From NCBI GenBank assembly GCA_014859075.1, contig JACUUW010000139.1:1-5216 (forward strand): a stretch of 5,216 bases of DNA, read 5' to 3'. Each line of letters opens with the position of its first letter. Positions within the stretch are counted from its first letter, which is position 1. The notes under the pieces were generated by a model. That model was not told the DNA's origin, did no database searches, and worked only from the letters and a program-made list of their open reading frames with translations. The position numbers and the translations under genes are program-made. Origin of the DNA: Desulforudis sp. (lineage in GTDB: Bacteria; Bacillota; Desulfotomaculia; Desulfotomaculales; Desulforudaceae). Shown one piece after another: positions 1 through 5,206 of the stretch.

Positions 1-44
1 CGGGGTCAGACCTCAAGAACTTCAGTTTTTGAGGTTTGACCCCG
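1..44. repeat. 20-bp inverted repeat / strong hairpin with TTCA loop
   Basis: Arms 1-20 and 25-44 are inverted copies around a 4-nt TTCA loop. In a plus-strand transcript all 20 positions pair, two as G-U wobbles; on the minus strand those two become A-C mismatches. No T-run follows on the plus side (next bases GTACGTTACT), so it is not a classical plus-strand intrinsic terminator. It lies downstream of the minus-strand DUF1540 gene and could end that transcript, but the bases beyond it are outside the window. The GGGGTCAGACC-type arm resembles dispersed palindromic repeats that I recall from clostridial genomes, some linked to REP-type or IS200-like elements. That link is from memory and unverified. 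The repeat begins at base 1, so it may extend further left. Confidence 0.75.
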
Positions 45-83
45 TACGTTACTGAACAATTCCTTATAATTGCCGGCTACCGG

Positions 84-97
84 ATTCTGAATTCTGA
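84..97. repeat. Short tandem repeat, heptamer ATTCTGA x2
   Basis: The heptamer ATTCTGA occurs twice head to tail and is flanked by GG and ATCC, so the 20-bp segment 82-101 is also a near-palindrome (GGATTC...GAATCC). It sits directly after the stop codon of the minus-strand DUF1540 gene and overlaps its last stop base. Positions 45-81 contain a TATAAT at 65-70 but no correctly spaced -35 box, and I see no gene between 1 and 100. Confidence 0.45.
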
Positions 98-100
98 ATC

Positions 101-343
101 CTAAAGTCTCTTCGTGATGTGGTCATCGGTAATCGCCGGGTCATCCCTTTTCACGAAGGTCTTGCAGGCGGTGGCCATGCACGTATCCACCGGGGTGGGC
201 TCGGCGTCGACGGCCTGCACGGCGTCGAAACGATCGGTTGCCTCGTCGGCCAGGGCGTCGGAGACAATCAGGATACTGGAAGCGTCACACTTGTTCCCGG
301 GACCCCAGTAGTGGCAGTTGCTGACGGTACACATTACGGCCAT
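101..343 (-). CDS. DUF1540 domain small cysteine-rich protein
   Basis: This encodes an 80-residue protein of unknown function with the DUF1540 pattern: a Cys-rich N-terminus (C5, C10, W13, C19, then A21 and a hydrophobic stretch at 24-27) and a C-terminal C55-x4-C60-K-T-F. Family members often have paired Cys motifs ending in C-x-T-F, suggesting metal binding, although the role is unknown. The middle (28-52) is acidic and low in complexity, a linker or disordered segment. There is no signal peptide or membrane segment. The minus strand is chosen over the equally long plus-strand frame because the family motif is clear and because AAGGAGG lies 9 nt before the ATG. The gene is monocistronic in view and divergent from the UPF0251-mrp operon. 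Its own promoter is not clear. DUF1540 assignment is confident; function is not known. Confidence 0.85.
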   Translation of the reverse strand: MAVMCTVSNCHYWGPGNKCDASSILIVSDALADEATDRFDAVQAVDAEPTPVDTCMATACKTFVKRDDPAITDDHITKRL

Positions 344-352
344 GCGCTGTTG

Positions 353-359
353 CCTCCTT
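353..359 (-). promoter_or_regulatory. Ribosome binding site of the DUF1540 gene
   Basis: On the minus strand this reads AAGGAGG, with 9 nt (344-352) before the ATG at 343-341. It is a near-perfect Shine-Dalgarno. It settles both the strand and the start codon, because plus-strand frames cover the same interval. Confidence 0.85.
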
Positions 360-419
360 AAAACTGTGTTAGGTTTAGGATGCGCTCCGGCAGTGATTTT
401 ATGCAGCGTGCCGCCATTA

Positions 420-448
420 TTGACGTATGTTCTTAACCGGCGTATAAT
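420..448 (+). promoter_or_regulatory. Sigma-70/sigma-A promoter of the UPF0251-mrp operon
   Basis: The -35 box TTGACG (420-425) and the -10 box TATAAT (443-448) are separated by exactly 17 bp, one mismatch from consensus overall. Transcription should start near 454-456. That leaves a leader of only about 16 nt, with the ribosome site AAGGGTGA (457-464) almost at the 5' end. There is no room for a leader riboswitch, so any regulation is likely to be at the promoter itself. The rest of the divergent gap (361-419) shows no comparably good promoter for the minus-strand gene. Confidence 0.85.
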
Positions 449-470
449 TCCGAGGTAAGGGTGAGAATGG

Positions 471-959
471 ATGGGAAGACCGCCAAAGTGTCGTCGGGTT
501 GAGTTTCTGCCTCACTGTACCTACTTCAAACCGGCCGGGATCCCGCTGTGGAACCTGGCGGAAGTCGGTTTGACGGTGGAGGAGGTGGAAGCGTTGCGGC
601 TCAAGGATCTGGAGGGGTTGGAACAGGAGAAATGCGCGGAACGCATGGGTATCTCGCGTCCTACCTTCCAGCGTATCCTCACCAGCGCCCGGGGCAAGGT
701 CACCGAGGCGCTGGTGCACGGCAAAGCGATCCGGGTGGAGGGCGGTAATTTTGAGTTCGTCGCCCGTCGCCTGCATTGTCCCCGGTGCGAGACTGAATGG
801 CAGCGCCTGCCGGGCGATCCAGCCGGCGAAGCCCTCTGTCCAACTTGCTCCGGTACCGGGAGTCAGCCGGTAAACGACCGTTGCAACCGCAAAAAACGGG
901 GTGGCGCCCGCTGCCGGGGCAAGCAGACAAGAAACACTAAACCAGATGCGGAGGAATGA
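471..959 (+). CDS. UPF0251 / DUF134 family HTH protein with C-terminal zinc ribbon
   Basis: The protein has 162 residues. Its N-terminus, starting M-G-R-P-P-K-C-R-R and followed by a conserved Y-F-K-P-A-G motif at 18-23, is the signature of UPF0251 (DUF134). Residues 35-75 form a sigma-70 region-4-like helix-turn-helix (E-A-L-R-L at 40-44, recognition-helix region around G60-I-S-R-P-T-F66), typical of DNA-binding regulators. The core ends near 95. A tail then carries C103-x2-C106 and C123-x2-C126, a probable zinc ribbon, and a basic end with C138 and C148. The start at 471 is preceded by AAGGGTGA with 6 nt spacing. It is the first gene of the operon; its TGA is 3 bp before mrp and lies within the sequence between mrp's ribosome site and start, so the two genes are probably translationally coupled. 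A role as autoregulator or redox/metal-responsive regulator is inferred. Family members usually end soon after the HTH core, so the zinc-ribbon tail is an extension. Confidence 0.88.
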   Translation: MGRPPKCRRVEFLPHCTYFKPAGIPLWNLAEVGLTVEEVEALRLKDLEGLEQEKCAERMGISRPTFQRILTSARGKVTEALVHGKAIRVEGGNFEFVARRLHCPRCETEWQRLPGDPAGEALCPTCSGTGSQPVNDRCNRKKRGGARCRGKQTRNTKPDAEE

Positions 960-962
960 CCT

Positions 963-1871
963 ATGACGTCCGGGAAGAATAACGGTGGTACTTGCGATGC
1001 GGCCCAGAGTGGGGGTTGCCCGGGCAGTTCGTCCTGCAGTCTGCCCGAATCCCAGACCTGCGGCCAGAAAACCACGCCAAGGGAACCTCAGGTTCTGGCG
1101 CCGAACGCATTGTCAACAATCAGGAACGTGGTCGCGGTGATGAGCGGCAAGGGGGGGGTGGGCAAGTCTGCAGTGACCGCCCTGCTGGCGACGACCCTGG
1201 CCCGTCAGGGTTACAGGGTGGGCATTCTCGACGCCGACCTTACTGGTCCCAGCATTCCTAAGATCTTTGGACTTCACGAACGTCCGGACATGGACGAGCA
1301 GGGCATCAGGCCCGTGAAGACCCCGGTATACGGTATCAAGACCTTTTCCATCAACCTGGTGTTGGAAACCGAAGACGAGCCCGTGATCTGGCGGGGGCCG
1401 ATTATCGCCGGCGCGATTCAGCAGTTCTGGACCGAAGTGGCTTGGGGTGAACTGGACTATCTGCTTGTCGATTTACCCCCCGGTACGGGCGACGCACCGC
1501 TTACGGTGATGCAGTCGTTGCCGTTGAACGGGATACTGATGGTATCGGGGCCCCAGGAGTTGGCCGTGCTGGTGGTCCGCAAGGCCATTCGGATGACCCA
1601 GCGGCTTGGGATCCCGCTTCTGGGTCTGGTTGAAAACATGAGTTACGCCTTGTGTCCGAAGTGCGGCGAGAAACTGGAACTGTTCGGCCCGTCCCGAGGT
1701 GAAGAAGTTGCGGAGGGCACCGGACTGCGCCTGTTGGGACGCATTCCGCTGGATCCCGAGCTGACCAGGCTGTCTGATCGGGGTGAGGTCGAGAAGTACG
1801 AAATCGAGATCCTGGCCGGCCTGCCGGCTTACCTAGACCGGACAATGAACCGTAAGCCGGAAACCCAGTAG
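963..1871 (+). CDS. mrp: Mrp/NBP35/ApbC-type P-loop ATPase, Fe-S cluster carrier
   Basis: This 302-residue cytosolic ATPase belongs to the Mrp/NBP35 branch of the SIMIBI (MinD/ParA-like) class, which binds and transfers [4Fe-4S] clusters to apo-proteins. Visible motifs are the deviant Walker A G62-K-G-G-V-G-K-S69, switch I around D90-A-D-L-T-G-P-S97, Walker B/switch II V169-D-L-P-P-G-T-G-D177, and the family C-P-K-C pair (C231, C234) after E224-N-M, thought to bridge the shared cluster in the dimer. The first 35 residues are Cys-rich (C11, C19, C25, C33), echoing the N-terminal cluster of Nbp35 but with different spacing. The DUF59 (MIP18-like) domain present before the ATPase in many bacterial Mrp proteins is absent. 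The start has GGAGGA 7 nt upstream. It is second in the operon with the UPF0251 gene. No intrinsic terminator follows, so readthrough towards hdrA is possible. The family call is firm; the client proteins are unknown. Confidence 0.93.
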   Translation: MTSGKNNGGTCDAAQSGGCPGSSSCSLPESQTCGQKTTPREPQVLAPNALSTIRNVVAVMSGKGGVGKSAVTALLATTLARQGYRVGILDADLTGPSIPKIFGLHERPDMDEQGIRPVKTPVYGIKTFSINLVLETEDEPVIWRGPIIAGAIQQFWTEVAWGELDYLLVDLPPGTGDAPLTVMQSLPLNGILMVSGPQELAVLVVRKAIRMTQRLGIPLLGLVENMSYALCPKCGEKLELFGPSRGEEVAEGTGLRLLGRIPLDPELTRLSDRGEVEKYEIEILAGLPAYLDRTMNRKPETQ

Positions 1872-1917
1872 TGCCAAGCCAAAGACAAAGATCAAGAAAA
1901 TTTAATCAGATAATGAA

Positions 1918-1946
1918 TTGACAGTGAAAAAGAATGGACTTATACT
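1918..1946 (+). promoter_or_regulatory. Consensus sigma-A promoter upstream of hdrA
   Basis: A perfect -35 box TTGACA (1918-1923) is followed after 17 bp by TATACT (1941-1946), one mismatch from the -10 consensus. The region is AT-rich (1880-1945) compared with the surrounding genes. Predicted transcription starts near 1953, about 210 nt before the hdrA start codon. The promoter lies 46 bp after the mrp stop, so hdrA can be transcribed independently of the UPF0251-mrp operon. Confidence 0.85.
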
Positions 1947-1972
1947 GAAGGACAAGGGAAACCTTGTCCTTC
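1947..1972 (+). promoter_or_regulatory. Perfect inverted repeat with GAAA loop at the predicted transcription start
   Basis: The arms GAAGGACAAGG (1947-1957) and CCTTGTCCTTC (1962-1972) pair over 11 bp with no mismatch, around a GAAA (GNRA-type) tetraloop at 1958-1961. A T-G pair and a C-G pair can extend the stem outward to 1945/1974. It abuts the -10 box and spans the expected start near 1953. Either it is an operator, where a bound dimer would block initiation, or the 3' part is a 5'-end RNA structure. No U-run follows (next bases GGCGTTACCC), so it is not an intrinsic terminator. The structure is seen directly; the role is inferred. Confidence 0.65.
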
Positions 1973-2011
1973 GGCGTTACCCAGGTGTGATCCGTGCGAG
2001 CCCGGTTTTCA

Positions 2012-2106
2012 CTCTTAAGTTATCCGGTTAATTGAATAACGGAGTTTAAACACAAAGGAGGGGATGGACGGCTTTTTGAGGCTCTTAAGTGTGTTGTTCC
2101 GGAGTT
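2012..2106 (+). repeat. Two-copy repeat block CTCTTAAGT...CGGAGTT
   Basis: CTCTTAAGT occurs at 2012-2020 and 2082-2090, and each copy is followed by CGGAGTT (2040-2046 and 2100-2106). The spacers are 19 and 9 bp, a difference of 10 bp or about one helical turn. Each 9-mer contains the palindrome CTTAAG. This could be a degenerate duplication or a pair of protein-binding sites; chance similarity cannot be excluded. Confidence 0.4.
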
Positions 2107-2141
2107 CTTGGCCCGGCATCCGTGCCGGGACGCTCAAAAGG
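2072..2141 (+). promoter_or_regulatory. Leader stem-loop reaching the hdrA ribosome site
   Basis: Positions 2072-2080 (CTTTTTGAG) pair with 2133-2141 (CTCAAAAGG) over 9 bp with one G-U. Inside lies a 7-bp GC-rich hairpin, CCCGGCA (2112-2118) with TGCCGGG (2123-2129), closed by a UCCG loop of the UNCG type. The outer stem takes in the A-rich lead-in and the first G of GGAGG (2141-2145), so folding could reduce access to that ribosome site. Hand-derived; not energy-evaluated. Confidence 0.4.
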
Positions 2142-2145
2142 GAGG
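2141..2145 (+). promoter_or_regulatory. GGAGG ribosome site before hdrA, unusually far from its ATG
   Basis: GGAGG ends 16 nt before the ATG at 2162, well beyond the usual 5-9 nt. No closer ribosome site is visible. An earlier hdrA start is ruled out by an in-frame TGA at 2153-2155. The next in-frame ATG (2186) would begin only three residues before the Rossmann glycine motif, so 2162 remains the best start. The site is ideally placed (6 nt) for a GTG at 2152 in another frame. Confidence 0.6.
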
Positions 2146-2161
2146 ACGGGTGTGATACGGT

Positions 2162-5100
2162 ATGCCAGATAAAATTGGATCGGCAATGGTAGTGGGCGGT
2201 GGTATCGCCGGTGTCCAGGCGTCCCTGGACCTGGCTGACGCCGGATACTACGTGTACCTGGTCGAGGCTTCCTCGGCGATCGGCGGTACGATGGCCCAGT
2301 TGGACAAAACCTTCCCCACCAACGACTGTTCGATGTGTATTCTCTCGCCCAAGCTCGTGGAGTGCGGCCGGCATCCCAACATCGAGCTGGTGACCCTGGC
2401 TCAGCTGGTCGGCCTGGAGGGCGAGCCCGGCAACTTCAAAGCGACCGTGTTCCAGAAACCGCGGTACGTGGATCCCGACAAGTGCGTGGGCTGCGGCGAC
2501 TGCGCGGCGAAATGCCCGGTAAAAGTGGACGACGAGTTCAACGAGGGCATCAACGTCCGGAAGATCATCGCCAACAAGTATGCGCAGGCGGTGCCCAACA
2601 CTTACGCGATTACCCATCCCGAGAAGTGCCTGTACCTGACCAAGGGCGTCCAGACCGGCAAGGCCGTGTGTTTGCTTTGTCAGAAGGCGTGCGGCAAGGA
2701 CGCCATCAACTTCGAAGACAAGGAAAAGACCCTGAGCCTCAACGTCGGCGCCGTGATCCTGGCGCCCGGTTTCGACGAGTTCAACCCCGCCGCCATCAAG
2801 GCTCTGGGTTACGGAACCTACCCGAACGTGGTCACGAGCATTCAGTTCGAGCGCATTCTGAGTGCATCGGGTCCGTTCATGGGACACCTTGTGCGGCCGT
2901 CGGACCACAAGGAACCCAAGAAGATCGCCTGGCTCCAGTGCGTCGGTTCCCGGGACAGCAAAGCCGGTTGCGGGTACTGTTCCTCGGTCTGCTGCACCTA
3001 CGCCATCAAGGAAGCGATGATCGCCAAGGAACACAGCGCCGACCCGCTGGACACCGCCATCTTCTTCATGGACATGCGGACCTTCGGCAAGGGGTTTGAG
3101 ACCTACTACGAGCGGGCCAAAAACGAGTCGGGCATCCGGTTCGTCCGTTCCCGCATCTTCGAGGTCGCGCCCGGGACCAACGAGGGCGACCTGAAGCTCC
3201 GCTACATAGACGAGGACGGCACCGTGAAGTACGAGGAGTTCGACATGGTGGTTCTTTCGGTCGGTCTACAGCCTTCCAAGAGCGCCATCGAGTTGGCCGG
3301 CAAGATCGGCGTGAAACTGAACAACTACAACTTCGCCGACACCTCAACAAACGCGCCGGTGGAGACTTCCCGGCCGGGCGTGTTTGTCTGCGGCGTTTTC
3401 CAGAGCCCGATGGACATCCCGCAGACCGTAATGCAGGCCAGCGCGGCGGCCAGCTGCGCCGGCACCCTCCTGGCGGAGGCCCGGGGCACCCTGGTCAAGA
3501 AGGAAGAAGCGCCCGCCGAGCTCGACGTCAGCGGGCAGGAACCGCGGATCGGCGCGTTCATCTGCCACTGCGGCATTAACATCGGGGCGACCGTGGACGT
3601 GCCGGCGGTGCGTGACTACATCGCAACCCTGCCGGATGTGGTGTTTTGCACCGACAACCTGTACACCTGCTCCTCGGACACCCAGGACACGATCAAGGAG
3701 AAGATCAAGGAGCATAACCTCAACCGGATCGTGGTGGCCTCCTGTACGCCGCGCACGCACGAGCCCCTGTTCCGGGCGACCTGCGCGGAAGCGGGCCTGA
3801 ACCCGTACCTGTTTGAAATGGCCAACATCCGCGAGCATTGCTCCTGGGTCCACATGAAGGATAAGGAAGCGGCTACGGCCAAGGCTAAGGAAATCGTCCG
3901 CCGGGCGGTGGCCAAGGCCCGCCTGCTGGAGCCGCTTTCGACCTTGAGTCTCGGGATCAACAAGGCGGCGCTGGTCATCGGCGGCGGGATCGCCGGCATG
4001 AACGCCGCGCTGGATCTGGCGAACCAGGGCTTTGCGGTCAGCCTGGTGGAAAAGGCCGACGCCCTGGGCGGCGTGGCCCGCAAGATCCACTACACCCTGG
4101 AGGGGATGGACGTCCAGGCCTATCTCAGCGGTCTGATCAGCGGCGTCACCAATAACCCGACCATTACCGTGTACACCAACGCCCAGATCACCGAGGTCAC
4201 CGGCTATGTCGGCAACTTTGTGACCAAGGTCAACGCGGGTGGCCGGGCGGTTGAGATTCAGCACGGCGCCACCGTCGTCGCCATCGGCGCCCAGGAACTG
4301 AAGACCGACGAGTACCTCTGCGGACAGGATCCGCGGGTGATCACCGGCCTGGAACTGGAGGCGGAGATCGTCAAAGGTTCGGATCGCGTTAAGAACGCGA
4401 AGAACGTCGTGATGATCAACTGTGTCGGTTCCCGCGAAGAGGGCCGGATGTACTGCAGCCGGGTCTGCTGCAGCGAGGCCGTCAAGAACGCCCTCAAACT
4501 GAAGGAAGCGAATCCCGGCGCCAACGTGTACGTCCTGTACCGGGATATGCGCACTTACAGTTTCAAGGAAGACTTCTACAAGGAAGCGCGGGGCAAGGGA
4601 GTCATCTTCCTCCGCTACGACTTGGAGTGCAAGCCCATGGTCAAGGCCGAGGGCGGCGCGCTCCTGGTCAGCGTCAAGGATCCCGTCCTGCAGCAGGAGT
4701 TCAACATCGAGGCCGACCTGGTGGCGCTGGGTGTGGCCACCGTGGCTCCGGCGGACGGCAAGGAGATCGGGCAGTTCTACAAGGTGTCGCTGAACGACGA
4801 GGGCTTCTTCCTCGAAGCGCACATGAAGCTGCGGCCGGTTGACTTCGCCACCGACGGCGTGTTCCTGTGCGGGTTGGCGCACGGGCCCAAGTTCATCGAG
4901 GAGAGCATCGCCCAGGGCCGCGCGGCGGCCTCCCGGGCGGCGACCGTGCTCACCCAGGACGCCCTGACCGGCGGCGGCGCGGTTTCCTTCATCGACAAGG
5001 AAAAATGCGCGGGTTGCCGGATCTGTGTCAACATCTGCCCGTACAACGCCATTTCCTTCCTGGAAGACCAGGGCGTGGCCGAAGTCAACGAAGTGCTCTG

Positions 5101-5206
5101 CAAGGGCTGCGGGACCTGCGCGGCGGCTTGCCCGTCGAAGGCCTGCACGGCCAAAGGCTTCAAGGACGAACAGATCTTCGCCGAGATCGCGTCCTTCTTC
5201 GCATAA
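2162..5206 (+). CDS. hdrA: Tandem double-module HdrA, FAD/Fe-S heterodisulfide reductase subunit A
   Basis: This 1,014-residue cytosolic flavo-iron-sulfur protein is the electron-hub subunit of Hdr-type complexes, which move or bifurcate electrons between hydrogenase/formate/NADH modules, ferredoxin and a disulfide or other acceptor. Module 1 (about 1-445) has a Rossmann G12-G-G-I-A-G17 with E35, the HdrA C56-x2-C59 motif, a ferredoxin insert (C108/C111/C114/C118 and C156/C170/C173/C177), the HdrA cluster C260-x12-C273-x3-C277-C278, and an FAD-closing region near 406-430. Module 2 begins with the usual HdrA N-terminal domain (about 462-590; C468-H-C470, C496, C503, C528). It then has a second Rossmann G607-G-G-I-A-G612 with E630, C754-x10-C765-x3-C769-C770, an FAD-closing region at 899-925, and a C-terminal 2[4Fe-4S] ferredoxin (C949/952/955/959-P and C980/983/986/990-P). 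Two FADs are therefore likely. It resembles a QmoA-like half fused to a full HdrA/QmoB-like half. Both gene ends are inside the window; hdrBC or mvhD partners would lie downstream. Confidence 0.93.
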   Translation: MPDKIGSAMVVGGGIAGVQASLDLADAGYYVYLVEASSAIGGTMAQLDKTFPTNDCSMCILSPKLVECGRHPNIELVTLAQLVGLEGEPGNFKATVFQKPRYVDPDKCVGCGDCAAKCPVKVDDEFNEGINVRKIIANKYAQAVPNTYAITHPEKCLYLTKGVQTGKAVCLLCQKACGKDAINFEDKEKTLSLNVGAVILAPGFDEFNPAAIKALGYGTYPNVVTSIQFERILSASGPFMGHLVRPSDHKEPKKIAWLQCVGSRDSKAGCGYCSSVCCTYAIKEAMIAKEHSADPLDTAIFFMDMRTFGKGFETYYERAKNESGIRFVRSRIFEVAPGTNEGDLKLRYIDEDGTVKYEEFDMVVLSVGLQPSKSAIELAGKIGVKLNNYNFADTSTNAPVETSRPGVFVCGVFQSPMDIPQTVMQASAAASCAGTLLAEARGTLVKKEEAPAELDVSGQEPRIGAFICHCGINIGATVDVPAVRDYIATLPDVVFCTDNLYTCSSDTQDTIKEKIKEHNLNRIVVASCTPRTHEPLFRATCAEAGLNPYLFEMANIREHCSWVHMKDKEAATAKAKEIVRRAVAKARLLEPLSTLSLGINKAALVIGGGIAGMNAALDLANQGFAVSLVEKADALGGVARKIHYTLEGMDVQAYLSGLISGVTNNPTITVYTNAQITEVTGYVGNFVTKVNAGGRAVEIQHGATVVAIGAQELKTDEYLCGQDPRVITGLELEAEIVKGSDRVKNAKNVVMINCVGSREEGRMYCSRVCCSEAVKNALKLKEANPGANVYVLYRDMRTYSFKEDFYKEARGKGVIFLRYDLECKPMVKAEGGALLVSVKDPVLQQEFNIEADLVALGVATVAPADGKEIGQFYKVSLNDEGFFLEAHMKLRPVDFATDGVFLCGLAHGPKFIEESIAQGRAAASRAATVLTQDALTGGGAVSFIDKEKCAGCRICVNICPYNAISFLEDQGVAEVNEVLCKGCGTCAAACPSKACTAKGFKDEQIFAEIASFFA

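Larger units (their letters stand above)
1953..2161 (+). promoter_or_regulatory. hdrA: Long structured 5' leader of hdrA
   Basis: About 210 nt separate the predicted transcription start from the hdrA ATG. I recognise no known riboswitch class. The leader contains repeated blocks (2012-2046 and 2082-2106), a GC-rich hairpin (2112-2129), a 9-bp stem (2072-2080 with 2133-2141) that includes the first G of hdrA's GGAGG, and an additional strong AAAGGAGG (2054-2061). A second pair of similar 11-mers (1984-1994 and 2149-2159, 10 of 11 identical) lies near its two ends. Post-transcriptional control of hdrA is plausible from this arrangement but is inference. Confidence 0.45.

Noticed and set aside
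36..70. TTGACC (36-41) with TATAAT (65-70) as a promoter
   Set aside because: The spacing is 23 bp, too long for sigma-A. The -35 candidate lies inside the hairpin arm, and no plus-strand gene follows closely.
119..361. 80-codon plus-strand frame opposite the DUF1540 gene
   Set aside because: The minus-strand frame has the DUF1540 Cys pattern and AAGGAGG at the correct distance; the plus frame has neither.
344..419. Promoter for the minus-strand DUF1540 gene
   Set aside because: Only weak -10-like runs (for example CATAAA in the reverse complement near 399-404) are present, with no acceptable -35 at 16-18 bp.
1947..1972. Intrinsic terminator for mrp
   Set aside because: The stem is strong, but it is followed by GGCGTTACCC with no T-run, and it abuts the -10 box of the hdrA promoter.
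2150..2155. GTG at 2150 as an upstream start for hdrA
   Set aside because: It is in frame with hdrA, but the very next codon is TGA (2153-2155).
2015..3034. 339-codon open frame on the minus strand
   Set aside because: It is antisense to the hdrA leader and N-terminal module. There is no convincing ribosome site or family motif, so it is a codon-bias shadow.
3344..4882. 512-codon open frame on the minus strand
   Set aside because: It lies wholly antisense to hdrA, whose domains and Cys motifs run unbroken. Long antisense frames are expected in GC-rich genes with strong codon bias, and its translation shows no recognisable family.
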